A stretch of 11,666 nucleotides of DNA from DASWIG01 sp965371445 (lineage in GTDB: Bacteria > Acidobacteriota > Thermoanaerobaculia > Multivoradales > J023): contig CBDUYN010000253.1 of NCBI GenBank assembly GCA_965371445.1, positions 1-11,666 of the forward strand. Direction: 5' to 3'. The position numbers were made by a program, and so were the translations under genes. Numbering within the stretch: position 1 is the first letter of the stretch; each line of letters begins with the position of its first letter. A model generated the notes under the pieces. It was not told the origin of the DNA, did not search any database, and was given only the letters and a program-made list of their open reading frames with translations. This document shows positions 1 to 6,766 of the stretch, piece after piece.

Positions 1-2
1 TG

Positions 3-377
3 GTGGCGAGCATGGGCGAGGTCGCCCGGACCTCGCAGGCGGTGGTGAAGGCGGAGGCCGAGGTGACCGGCGCACGGTTCCGGCTCAAGGACGAGCAGGC
101 CGAGACGGCGCGGGCCCACAGGTGGACGCTCCAACTCGTCGAGGCGCTGGGCTTCCTGGTGGACGCGCCGGAGCTCGTGGACAGGCTACCGCCCTCGTTC
201 CGCGGTAACCGGCGTCCGTCGGCGAGCGCTCGAGGCGGCGATCGGGCGAAACGGTGGCTCCTGGCGTCGTCACGCGGCGTCGATCATCGCTCCGGAGGGC
301 TGAAGCCGCCTGAAAACGGCGGATTTCTGGCCTTGCGGCCCTGGAGGGACAAGATCTTGGGCATTTTCGGGAGATAA
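3..377 (+). CDS. C-terminal part of an unrecognised protein, 5' end outside the window
   Basis: The reading frame is open from the left edge to a TAA at 375-377. A GTG at 3-5 is available, but the true start probably lies upstream. For roughly the first 65 codons third positions are almost all G or C, and the product is a charged, helix-rich segment ending in a leucine-rich stretch (about residues 43-68, with LVEALGFLVDAPELVDRL). That looks like genuine coding sequence. After about residue 70 the product turns into low-complexity Arg/Gly/Ser sequence and codon bias weakens, so the natural C-terminus may be near there and the rest a run-on through intergenic DNA. A small CCGCC/GGCGG hairpin (306-310/318-322) lies inside this tail, which supports that reading. 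I recognise no family. Confidence 0.4.
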   Translation: MASMGEVARTSQAVVKAEAEVTGARFRLKDEQAETARAHRWTLQLVEALGFLVDAPELVDRLPPSFRGNRRPSASARGGDRAKRWLLASSRGVDHRSGGLKPPENGGFLALRPWRDKILGIFGR

Positions 378-409
378 TCGCCGACCCTCACAGGCCAGGG
401 GGCTGACAG

Positions 410-438
410 GGCCCCTTGCGAGGGGCCGCCAGGCGGCC
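410..438. repeat. Two overlapping, mutually exclusive palindromes
   Basis: GGCCCCT (410-416) pairs with AGGGGCC (421-427) across the four-base loop TGCG. Bases 424-430 (GGCCGCC) pair with 432-438 (GGCGGCC) around a single central A at 431. The two hairpins share bases 424-427, so only one can form at a time. This geometry is seen in attenuators but also in decaying bidirectional terminators. No U tract follows on either strand, and the nearest gene end is the TAA at 377. Confidence 0.45.
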
Positions 439-446
439 TCCTCGAT

Positions 447-601
447 CTTGCCTTTCTTGCCTTCCTTGGCGGCCATCGCCGGTTGCGACCTGGATACGTT
501 TGGACGTCATTCTGGGCTCACCACGAAGCTAAAGCCTGTTCGAAGTTTCCTGCTCGACCAAGGAGCCGAGAAGAAGAGAAAGGCATGGCAAGAAAGGCAA
601 G
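447..601. repeat. 15-bp perfect inverted repeat flanking 125 bp
   Basis: CTTGCCTTTCTTGCC at 447-461 is the exact reverse complement of GGCAAGAAAGGCAAG at 587-601. The arms are low-complexity polypyrimidine and polypurine sequence, so they may match because both are copies of a dispersed simple-sequence element rather than the ends of one mobile unit. No transposase lies between them. Confidence 0.4.
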
Positions 602-741
602 GAAGACAAGAAGGAACGGAGTTACGACAGAATTAAGGGGCGTTGTGCGTGCGTCTCATGGTTATCATCCGGTTTCCGGCTCTTCTTTGTCGCTCTTCGT
701 CTTGCGCCTCTGGCCGCACCAACGACAAGCCTACACCAACT

Positions 742-784
742 TTTAGGTGCCCCCTATTTCTAGAAGAAATGGGGGGCACTTAGA
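742..784. repeat. Long stem-loop (16-19 bp), REP-like
   Basis: Bases 745-760 pair with 766-781 without interruption (14 Watson-Crick pairs plus two G.T wobbles) around the loop TAGAA (761-765). The stem extends outward through 744/782, 743/783 (wobble) and 742/784. It is built around CCCCC/GGGGG and TATTTC/GAAATG blocks. There is no U tract and no gene directly upstream on either strand, so a simple intrinsic terminator is unlikely. Its size and GGGGCAC-type stem resemble REP-family palindromes mobilised by IS200-like (RAYT) transposases. That link is inference, because no such transposase gene is in the window. Confidence 0.6.
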
Positions 785-791
785 TGAAAGA

Positions 792-941
792 GGCGGCCGA
801 AGCCCTCGTCAAAATGACGGGCACCTCGCGACGGCTGCCGAAGCCCTCGTCAAAATGACGGACTCCTCGTGCCGGCTGCCGAAGCTCTCGTCAAAATGAC
901 GGACGCTTCGCGCCGTCTACCGACGTCCTCGTCAGAATGAC
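792..941. repeat. 41-bp tandem repeat, about 3.7 copies, each with an internal hairpin
   Basis: Copies start at 792, 833, 874 and 915, exactly 41 bp apart. By hand alignment copies 1 and 2 match at 36 of 41 positions and copies 2 and 3 at 37 of 41; copy 4 is diverged and fades after about 941. Each of the first three contains CGTCA-AAA-TGACG, a five-pair hairpin. In copy 3 the stem is extended by flanking CGAAGC (880-885) and GCTTCG (905-910). On the minus strand the motif reads GTCATTTTGACGAG..GCTTCGGC, reminiscent of dispersed GTCATT-type intergenic repeats in many bacterial genomes (from memory). The array lies just beyond the 3' end of the minus-strand protease gene. Confidence 0.8.
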
Positions 942-947
942 CCGGAC

Positions 948-978
948 GGCAGGCTGCGCGACCCAGGCGGAGCCTGCC
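948..978 (-). terminator. Hairpin directly after the serine protease stop codon
   Basis: On the minus strand the protease TAG (981-979) is followed at once by GGCAGGCT (978-971), a 15-nt loop and AGCCTGCC (955-948), a perfect 8-bp stem. No U tract follows, so this is either a weak or Rho-assisted terminator or an mRNA 3'-end stabiliser. Confidence 0.45.
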
Positions 979-1821
979 CTATTTCAGACGGCGGTAGGCG
1001 AAGTAGAGGACGACGAAAAAGAGGATCGAAACGCCGACGTTGCGGGCGTAGGCCCAGTTGCTGAGCTCCGCGCCGCCCCCCAGTGCCGGCGCACCGCCCT
1101 TCAGGGGACGGACCATCGTCCCGGGCTCGATCCCCCGCATCAGCTCGGCGAGCCTCGCCGAGGGGACGGCGAAGTTCAGGTTCTGGCCGCCGACGTAGGT
1201 CGAGACCACGACTCCGACGACTTCGCCTTCGTAGGTCATGACCGGCGAGCCGCTCGACCCTAGCGAGATCGCCGCTGAGATCTGGAGCAGCTCGCCGTGT
1301 TCTTCGAACAGCTCCGAGGAACCGTCGCGGATCGCCGAGACGAGGCCCTCCGAGAGGGTGCCGGAGAACCCCTGAGGATTGCCCAGGACGACCACCCGCA
1401 AGCCCGTTTCGACGCTGTCGGAGTCCCCGAGCTTGAGCGCCGCCGGCATGGGTCCGTCCGCCGGCGCCGCCTGGAGCACCGCAAGGTCGTTGGCCTCGTC
1501 GAGCGCGAGGATCCCGGCGATCTCCCGGGTGGTTCCGTCCGAGTGCTGGGCGAGGATTCTCGTTCCCTCGTCGACGACATGATGGTTGGTGGCGATCCAG
1601 CCGTCATCGGAGACGTAGAAGCCGGTCCCCTCGCCGAGCTCGCCGCCGAAACGGTCGACGATCTTCAAAGCCACGACCGACCCTTTGGCCTGCCGCGCGA
1701 GCTCGACCAGGTCGTCCTGGGCCTGGGCCACGGCGCCCGAGAGGACAGCGAGGAGCAGACCCGCAAAGGTCGGGTGCAAGGTCTTACGGGCGCGCAACGA
1801 GCGTGTCGTCTCAAGGCTCAC
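979..1821 (-). CDS. Secreted trypsin-like (S1C/HtrA-type) serine protease with C-terminal membrane anchor, no PDZ domain
   Basis: This 280-aa protein has a complete chymotrypsin-fold catalytic triad: His81 in TNHHVV, Asp112 in NDLAVL and Ser190 in GSSGSP, with spacing as in DegP/HtrA proteases. Residues 1-34 form a signal peptide: an RARK basic region, a hydrophobic core at about 19-32, and a likely cut after Ala34 (AQA). Instead of the usual PDZ domains, the protease domain (about 36-228) is followed by a short Gly/Pro-rich linker and one hydrophobic helix (about 262-275) ending in RRLK. This suggests an inner-membrane anchor with the protease domain in the periplasm. The GTG start (1821-1819) is the only one that preserves the signal peptide. 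A TAGAGT hexamer lies seven bases upstream and no Shine-Dalgarno is visible. The gene diverges from ligA. Substrate unknown; envelope quality control or regulated proteolysis is inference. Confidence 0.88.
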   Translation of the reverse strand: MSLETTRSLRARKTLHPTFAGLLLAVLSGAVAQAQDDLVELARQAKGSVVALKIVDRFGGELGEGTGFYVSDDGWIATNHHVVDEGTRILAQHSDGTTREIAGILALDEANDLAVLQAAPADGPMPAALKLGDSDSVETGLRVVVLGNPQGFSGTLSEGLVSAIRDGSSELFEEHGELLQISAAISLGSSGSPVMTYEGEVVGVVVSTYVGGQNLNFAVPSARLAELMRGIEPGTMVRPLKGGAPALGGGAELSNWAYARNVGVSILFFVVLYFAYRRLK

Positions 1822-1828
1822 GCCACTG

Positions 1829-1858
1829 ACTCTAATCGAGACCGTTGCTTGCTCGCAA
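1829..1858 (-). promoter_or_regulatory. Candidate promoter of the protease gene, implying a leaderless mRNA
   Basis: On the minus strand TTGCGA (1858-1853) and TAGAGT (1834-1829) are 18 bp apart. The -10 ends seven bases before the GTG start at 1821, so transcription would begin at or next to the start codon. No Shine-Dalgarno sequence is present. Confidence 0.45.
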
Positions 1859-1874
1859 CTCGCCTCGTACCGGC

Positions 1875-1880
1875 TAGAAT
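1875..1880 (+). promoter_or_regulatory. -10 element of ligA, implying a leaderless mRNA
   Basis: TAGAAT (5 of 6 to TATAAT) ends six bases before the ligA ATG at 1887. This is the arrangement seen in leaderless genes of several bacterial phyla. The -35 is weak (TTGCTC at 1849-1854 is 20 bp away), and no Shine-Dalgarno sequence lies in CGACGG before the ATG. Confidence 0.5.
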
Positions 1881-1886
1881 CGACGG

Positions 1887-3896
1887 ATGAGCCAGTCCGT
1901 CCAACCCGCCGTCCGCGCCGCCGAGCTTCGCGAGGAGCTGGAACGCCACAACGAGCTCTACTACGTCCACAACCGCCCCGAGATCACCGACCAGGAGTTC
2001 GACGCGCTACTGCGCGGGCTCGCCGACCTCGAAGAGGCGCATCCGGAGCTGCGCACCCCCGACAGCCCGACCCAGCGGGTCGGCGGCGCACCCCTCGAGG
2101 GCTTCGAGCAGGTCGCCCACGATCCGCCCATGCTCTCGCTCGACAACTCCTACGACCTGACGGAGCTCGACGAATGGATGGAGCGCTTGCGCCGCCTCGC
2201 CCCGGACGCCGAGCTCACCTACTCGGCCGAGCTCAAGGTCGACGGCGTGTCGATCTCGCTGCTCTACGAAGGAGGAGTCCTCGCCCGCGCCGTCACCCGC
2301 GGCAACGGCCAGGTCGGCGACGACGTCACCGTGAACGTCCGCACGATCCGCCGCCTTCCGCTGCGGCTCGGCGACGCGGTGCCGGAGCGTCTCGTCCTGC
2401 GCGGCGAGATCTACATGCCGCGCTCCGTCTTCGAGGAGATCAACCGCCAGCGCGAGGAGGCGGGCGCGGCGCTCTACGTCAACCCGCGCAACACGACCGC
2501 CGGCACGATTCGGCTCCTCGACAGCCGCGAGGTGGCGCGCCGACGCCTTGCCGTCACCGTCTACCAGAGCGTCACCGACCTGGGCGTGGAGACCCATACC
2601 GCGACCCTCGAGCGGCTCGCCGAATGGGGCCTCCCCGTCACCTCGCACGTTCGGCCCTGCCCTGACCGTGAAGCCGTCGCGGCCTACCTCGACGACTGGC
2701 GCGAGAAGCGCCGGGAGCTGGAGCTCGAGACCGACGGCGTCGTCGTCAAGGTCGACCGCCTGGCGCTCCACGAACGGCTCGGCCGGACCTCCAAGGCACC
2801 GCGCTGGGCGATCGCCTACAAGTTCGCGGCCGAGAGGGCGGAGACCGTCGTCCGGGCGATCAGCGTCCAGGTCGGACGCACCGGGGCCTTGACGCCCGTC
2901 GCCGAGCTCGAGCCGGTCTTCGTCGCCGGCACCACCGTCTCGCGGGCGACGCTTCATAACTACGAGGACCTGGCGAGAAAGGACGTCCGGGTCGGCGACA
3001 CGGTCCACGTCGAAAAAGGCGGCGACATCATCCCCAAGGTCGTCGCCGTGGTGATGGACCGGCGGCCGAAGGGAACAAAGCCTTTCGAGGTGCCAAGAAA
3101 CTGTCCGGTCTGCGGCGAAGAGGTGGTGCGCTTCGGCGACGAGGTGGCCTTGCGCTGCATCAATCCGGCCTGCCCGGCCGTCGTCCGCGAGTCGATCCAC
3201 CACTTCGTGTCGAGAAACGCGATGAACATCGAGGGCCTGGGCGACAAGCTGATCGACCAGCTCCTGGCGGAGAAGCTCATCGACGACTACACCTCGCTCT
3301 ACCGCCTGGAGGTCTCGCAGCTCGCCTACCTTGAAGGCTGGGGCAAGAAGTCGGCCGAGAACCTGATCGCCGAGCTCGAGAAGTCGAAGTCGCGGACCCT
3401 GGCCCACCTGCTCTTCGCTCTCGGCATCCGCTTCGTCGGCGAGCGGGTGGCCAAGATCCTCGCCACCCACCTCGGCACGATCGACGCGGTAATGGCGGCG
3501 ACCCCGGAGCGGCTGGAGGCCATCCCCGAGATCGGCCCCAAGGTGGCGGCTTCGATCCGCACTTTTGTCGAGCAGCCGAAAAATCGCGGGCGCGTCGAAG
3601 CTCTGCGCGGTTTCGGAGTCGAGACGACCCAGCCTCGCGAGGAGGAGCCGGGCGAAGGAGGGAACCCGTTCGCCGGGCTGACCGTCGTCCTGACCGGGAC
3701 GCTTTCGGCGATGCCGCGCAGCGACGCCAAACGCCGCCTGGAAGGGCTCGGGGCACGGGTCGCCTCGTCGGTGTCGAAAAAGACCGACCTCGTCGTCGCC
3801 GGCGAGAGCGCCGGCTCGAAGCTCGCCAAGGCCGAGTCGCTCGGCGTCGAGATCGTCGACGAGGCGCGGTTCCTGGAGCTCCTTGCTGAAGCGTAG
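1887..3896 (+). CDS. ligA: NAD-dependent DNA ligase LigA
   Basis: LigA seals nicks in duplex DNA during replication and repair, using NAD+ to adenylate a lysine. This 669-aa protein has the full domain order and usual length. The Ia domain is at about 1-70, including the NAD-binding HNELYYV segment. The adenylation domain has the nucleotidyl lysine at Lys117 in KVDG. The OB fold follows at about 320-400. A zinc finger has all four cysteines (Cys406, Cys409, Cys424, Cys429), then come helix-hairpin-helix repeats (about 440-590) and a C-terminal BRCT domain (about 592-669). The ATG fits the family N-terminus and is preceded closely by a -10-like hexamer. The gene diverges from the protease over 65 bp and is followed 99 bp later by the receiver-like micro-ORF and then the helicase on the same strand. 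Nothing is missing or disrupted. Confidence 0.98.
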   Translation: MSQSVQPAVRAAELREELERHNELYYVHNRPEITDQEFDALLRGLADLEEAHPELRTPDSPTQRVGGAPLEGFEQVAHDPPMLSLDNSYDLTELDEWMERLRRLAPDAELTYSAELKVDGVSISLLYEGGVLARAVTRGNGQVGDDVTVNVRTIRRLPLRLGDAVPERLVLRGEIYMPRSVFEEINRQREEAGAALYVNPRNTTAGTIRLLDSREVARRRLAVTVYQSVTDLGVETHTATLERLAEWGLPVTSHVRPCPDREAVAAYLDDWREKRRELELETDGVVVKVDRLALHERLGRTSKAPRWAIAYKFAAERAETVVRAISVQVGRTGALTPVAELEPVFVAGTTVSRATLHNYEDLARKDVRVGDTVHVEKGGDIIPKVVAVVMDRRPKGTKPFEVPRNCPVCGEEVVRFGDEVALRCINPACPAVVRESIHHFVSRNAMNIEGLGDKLIDQLLAEKLIDDYTSLYRLEVSQLAYLEGWGKKSAENLIAELEKSKSRTLAHLLFALGIRFVGERVAKILATHLGTIDAVMAATPERLEAIPEIGPKVAASIRTFVEQPKNRGRVEALRGFGVETTQPREEEPGEGGNPFAGLTVVLTGTLSAMPRSDAKRRLEGLGARVASSVSKKTDLVVAGESAGSKLAKAESLGVEIVDEARFLELLAEA

Positions 3897-3995
3897 GACG
3901 CCGGCCGGTAACGACCGGGCGTTTCGTGGTAGCATCACCTTCGCTTCCGCACTCGGTAGCGGAGCGGACCCTGGAATGCTTTGATTTGAGCTGAG

Positions 3996-4088
3996 ATGGA
4001 CACCCTCAAGACGGTTCTGCTCGTAGAGGACGACCACGACCTCCTGGAGGTCGTCTGGCGACGCTGGCAAGAGGCCAATCCCGAGTGA
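3996..4088 (+). CDS. 30-codon ORF resembling the first beta-alpha unit of a response-regulator receiver
   Basis: An ATG at 3996 opens a 30-aa frame ending in TGA at 4086-4088. The product starts MDTLKTVLLVEDDHDLLEVV, which matches the beginning of CheY-like receiver domains: a hydrophobic strand followed by the EDD acidic pocket and the first helix. It stops after the helix, so the phosphoacceptor aspartate (near residue 55 in intact receivers) and the rest of the domain are absent. It cannot be a working receiver. It is either the relic of a deleted response-regulator gene or has been retained as an upstream ORF. Its stop codon overlaps the TGAGG that probably serves as ribosome-binding site for the helicase GTG at 4099, so translational coupling is possible. 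It has no strong Shine-Dalgarno of its own. Confidence 0.5.
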   Translation: MDTLKTVLLVEDDHDLLEVVWRRWQEANPE

Positions 4089-4098
4089 GGTCGCGAAG

Positions 4099-6705
4099 GT
4101 GACGAGCGTTCCCACCGACGCCGGCGCGGCTCCCGAGCCCACCGCGCCGAAACCGCTCGTCGAGCGCCTCCCGGCCGAGCGAACCTACGACGCCGACGAG
4201 ATCCTCGACCTCTTCCTCGGCTGGGTGACCGACGTCGGCTTCGACCTCTATCCGGCCCAGGAGGAGGCGCTCCTGGAGCTGATGGCCGGCAAGCACGTCA
4301 TCCTGAACACCCCGACCGGGTCGGGCAAGTCGCTCGTCGCCCTGGGCCTTCACTTCAAGGCCCTCTGCGAAGGCCGGACGTGCTTTTACACGAGCCCGAT
4401 CAAGGCCCTCGCGTCGGAGAAGTTCTTCGACCTCTGCGACCAGCTGGGCCCCAAGAACGTCGGCATGCAGACCGGCGACGCCTCGATCAACCCCGACGCG
4501 TCGATCATCTGCTGTACGGCCGAGGTGCTGGCGAACCGGGCGCTGCGCCAGGGCGAGCGCCTCGGCGTCGACTACGTGGTGATGGACGAGTTCCACTACT
4601 ACGGCGACCCGGAGCGCGGCGTCTCCTGGCAGGTGCCGCTCATCACCTTGCCGCGCACCCGCTTCCTCCTCATGTCGGCCACCCTGGGCAATACGGCACC
4701 GATCTCCGAGCGCCTGGGAAAGGACACCGGCATCGAAGTTTCCTTGGTGTACTCCGACGAGCGCCCCGTGCCCCTCGACTTCGAGTACCGCGAGACACCG
4801 CTCCACGAGACGGTGGAGGAGCTCTTTCAGCACGGCAAGGCACCGATCTACATCGTCAACTTCACCCAGCGCGAGTGCGCCGAGCTGGCCCAGAGCCTGA
4901 CCAGCGTCCGGCTCCTCACCAAGGAGGAGAAACGCGCCGTCCTCGACGAGATCGGCGAGTTCCGCTTCGACACCCCCTACGGCAAGGACATTCGGCGCTT
5001 CCTCACCTTCGGCGTCGGCATCCACCACGCGGGGCTCCTGCCGAAATATCGCCTCCTGGTCGAGCAGCTGGCCCAGCAGGGCATGCTGAAGGTGATCTGC
5101 GGCACCGACACCCTGGGCGTCGGGGTCAACATCCCGATCCGCACGGTCCTTTTCACCAAGCTCGCCAAGTACGACGGCACGAAAACGTCGATCCTGCGGG
5201 TCCGCGACTTCAAGCAGATCGCCGGACGTGCCGGACGCAAGGGGTTCGACGATCACGGCTCAGTCGTCTGCCAGGCCCCCGAGCACGTGATCGAGAACCG
5301 GCGGCGAATGCAAAAGGATGCGAAGAAGAAGAAGAAGAAAGGCGGCGGTAAGAAGCCCCCACCGGGATTCGTGTCGTGGAACCGCGAGACGTTCGAAAGA
5401 CTGATCAGCCGACCGCCGGAGATGCTGAAATCACGCTTCCGCATCACCCAGGGGATGGTGATCAACCTCCTGCAACGCGACTCCGAGGAGGACAATCCCA
5501 ACCGCGACAACTTCGATTCCCTGCGGCAGTTGATCGCGAATTGCCACGAGGACGACCGCAAGAAGCGCGAGCTTCTAAGCTACGCCGCGATCCTGATCCG
5601 TTCGCTGCGTCGCGTCAAGGTGATCAAGATGGAGCGCGACAGCGACTCCGACTACCTCTGGGTGGTGGTCAACGAGGACCTGCAATGGGATTTCTCCCTC
5701 TTCCAGGCCCTGGCGCTTTATCTCGTCGAGGCGATTGAGGTCATGGAGCCCGAAGACGACGACTACGCCCTCGACGTCGCGAGCCTCGTCGAGGCGATTC
5801 TCGAAAACCCCAACGTCGTCCTCTACCGGCAGGTCGACAAGGTGAAGGGCGACCTCATCGCGAAGCTCAAGGCCGAAGGGGTCCCCTACGAGGAGCGCAT
5901 GGAACGCCTCGAAGAGGTCACCTACCCGAAACCCATCAAGGATTTCATCTACCAGACCTTCGAAGTCTTCCGCCAGGCGCATCCCTGGGTGCGGGGCGAG
6001 GACATCAAGCCCAAGTCGATCGCCCGCGACATCTTCGAGAGCTACTTCAGCTTCAACAACTACGTGCGCCACTACGGACTGCAACGTAGCGAAGGCGTGC
6101 TGCTCCGCCACCTCTCGCAGTTCTACAAGACCACGAGCCAGACGGTGCCCGAGCGCGCCAAGACCGAGGCCGTCTACGACGTCCTCGGTTTTTTTCGCAC
6201 CATGCTGGAGCGGACCGACACGAGCCTCCTTGCAGAGTGGGAGAACATGCTCCATCCGGAGCTGGCGTTGGAGAAGGAAAAGCAGGAGGCGGCGCGCCAG
6301 GAGCTTCATTTCTACGAGCTCTTCCACGACCCGAAAGCGTTTGCGGCCCGGGTCCGCGCCGAGCTCCACCAGCTGGTCCGGGAGCTCGCCGAGCACAACT
6401 ACGAGGACGCTGCCTTCTCGCTCTGGCGCGATCCCGACGATCCCGAAAAGCACTGGAGCGCCAAAGACCTGGAGCAGGCGATGACGCCGTACTTCGCCGA
6501 GCACGGCGAGCTCGTCTTCAACCACGAGGCCCGCCGCGCCGACAAGACCCGCATTCGCTCCACGGGTCCGCGGACCTGGGAGATCTCGCAGGTGCTGCTC
6601 GACCCCGAGGGGGAGAGCCTCTGGGCGATCGAGGGGACGATCGACCTGAGCGACTCGAAGACGCTTGAAGGACCGCTCCTGCGGCTGAGGCGTATCGGGA
6701 CCTAG
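4099..6705 (+). CDS. DEAD/DEAH-box (Ski2-like) helicase with C-terminal DUF3516
   Basis: This 868-aa ATP-dependent nucleic-acid helicase has all core motifs. YPAQEEAL is at about 51-58 in the Q/0 region. Walker A is TPTGSGKS with Lys77, motif II is DEFH (163-166) and motif III is SAT (193-195). Motif V is in GTDTLGVGVNIP (335-346) and motif VI is QIAGRAGRKG (373-382). A lysine run (409-414) in a Gly/Pro linker separates the RecA-like pair from the C-terminal half (about 430-868), which matches the DUF3516 helicases in layout and length. The DEFH box and motif VI place it with Ski2/Mtr4/Hel308-type superfamily 2 enzymes, so RNA processing or decay is plausible; the exact substrate of DUF3516 members is not known to me. 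The GTG start has GAGG about eight bases upstream. A shorter N-terminus is possible, since the first 25 residues are Ala/Pro-rich. Confidence 0.93.
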   Translation: MTSVPTDAGAAPEPTAPKPLVERLPAERTYDADEILDLFLGWVTDVGFDLYPAQEEALLELMAGKHVILNTPTGSGKSLVALGLHFKALCEGRTCFYTSPIKALASEKFFDLCDQLGPKNVGMQTGDASINPDASIICCTAEVLANRALRQGERLGVDYVVMDEFHYYGDPERGVSWQVPLITLPRTRFLLMSATLGNTAPISERLGKDTGIEVSLVYSDERPVPLDFEYRETPLHETVEELFQHGKAPIYIVNFTQRECAELAQSLTSVRLLTKEEKRAVLDEIGEFRFDTPYGKDIRRFLTFGVGIHHAGLLPKYRLLVEQLAQQGMLKVICGTDTLGVGVNIPIRTVLFTKLAKYDGTKTSILRVRDFKQIAGRAGRKGFDDHGSVVCQAPEHVIENRRRMQKDAKKKKKKGGGKKPPPGFVSWNRETFERLISRPPEMLKSRFRITQGMVINLLQRDSEEDNPNRDNFDSLRQLIANCHEDDRKKRELLSYAAILIRSLRRVKVIKMERDSDSDYLWVVVNEDLQWDFSLFQALALYLVEAIEVMEPEDDDYALDVASLVEAILENPNVVLYRQVDKVKGDLIAKLKAEGVPYEERMERLEEVTYPKPIKDFIYQTFEVFRQAHPWVRGEDIKPKSIARDIFESYFSFNNYVRHYGLQRSEGVLLRHLSQFYKTTSQTVPERAKTEAVYDVLGFFRTMLERTDTSLLAEWENMLHPELALEKEKQEAARQELHFYELFHDPKAFAARVRAELHQLVRELAEHNYEDAAFSLWRDPDDPEKHWSAKDLEQAMTPYFAEHGELVFNHEARRADKTRIRSTGPRTWEISQVLLDPEGESLWAIEGTIDLSDSKTLEGPLLRLRRIGT

Positions 6706-6766
6706 AAGGGCTCGCGGGGCTCGCTCTCCCCCGAGAATCCCAGAAGAGCATCCTCCGAAGGGGGCG

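Larger units (their letters stand above)
378..741. other. Gene-free intergenic stretch with purine/pyrimidine-rich repeats
   Basis: No convincing gene is seen on either strand. The short open frames here have mixed codon use and low-complexity Lys/Arg/Glu content, because they run through polypurine tracts around 568-620 and pyrimidine tracts around 446-468 and 680-705. The identifiable structure is a pair of overlapping palindromes (410-438), a 15-bp inverted repeat (447-461 with 587-601), and a pyrimidine-rich motif TTTGTCGCTCTTC at 686-698 that recurs at 9175-9187. Confidence 0.6.

Noticed and set aside
270..476. Minus-strand 68-codon ORF beginning MAAKEGKKGKIEEAA
   Set aside because: The Lys-rich start derives from the simple-sequence arm at 447-468 and the rest reads through palindromes and the antisense of the leftmost frame; no support as a gene.
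448..746. Plus-strand ORFs of 62 and 87 codons in the intergenic region
   Set aside because: Low-complexity Lys/Arg runs produced by purine tracts, no ribosome-binding site worth noting, mixed codon use and no recognisable motif.
792..941. CRISPR array
   Set aside because: The 41-bp units are contiguous and similar along their whole length, with no unique spacers between repeats and no cas genes in the window.
1685..2665. A 326-codon plus-strand ORF spanning the protease gene end and the first part of ligA
   Set aside because: Arg/Pro/Ala-rich out-of-frame product that crosses the divergent promoter region and overlaps ligA with its complete domains.
2007..4142. A 711-codon minus-strand ORF across ligA, and similar long antisense ORFs at 4006-5256, 5575-7284, 6786-8075 and 8391-9653
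   Set aside because: They are mirror images of well-identified plus-strand genes with strong GC third-position bias, contain no recognisable domain, and run through unrelated genes and intergenic gaps.
5320..5357. AAG-rich tract in the helicase as a possible frameshift or phase-variation site
   Set aside because: The frame continues intact through helicase motifs on one side and DUF3516 on the other; AAG repeats are in-frame triplets, so slippage would alter only linker length.
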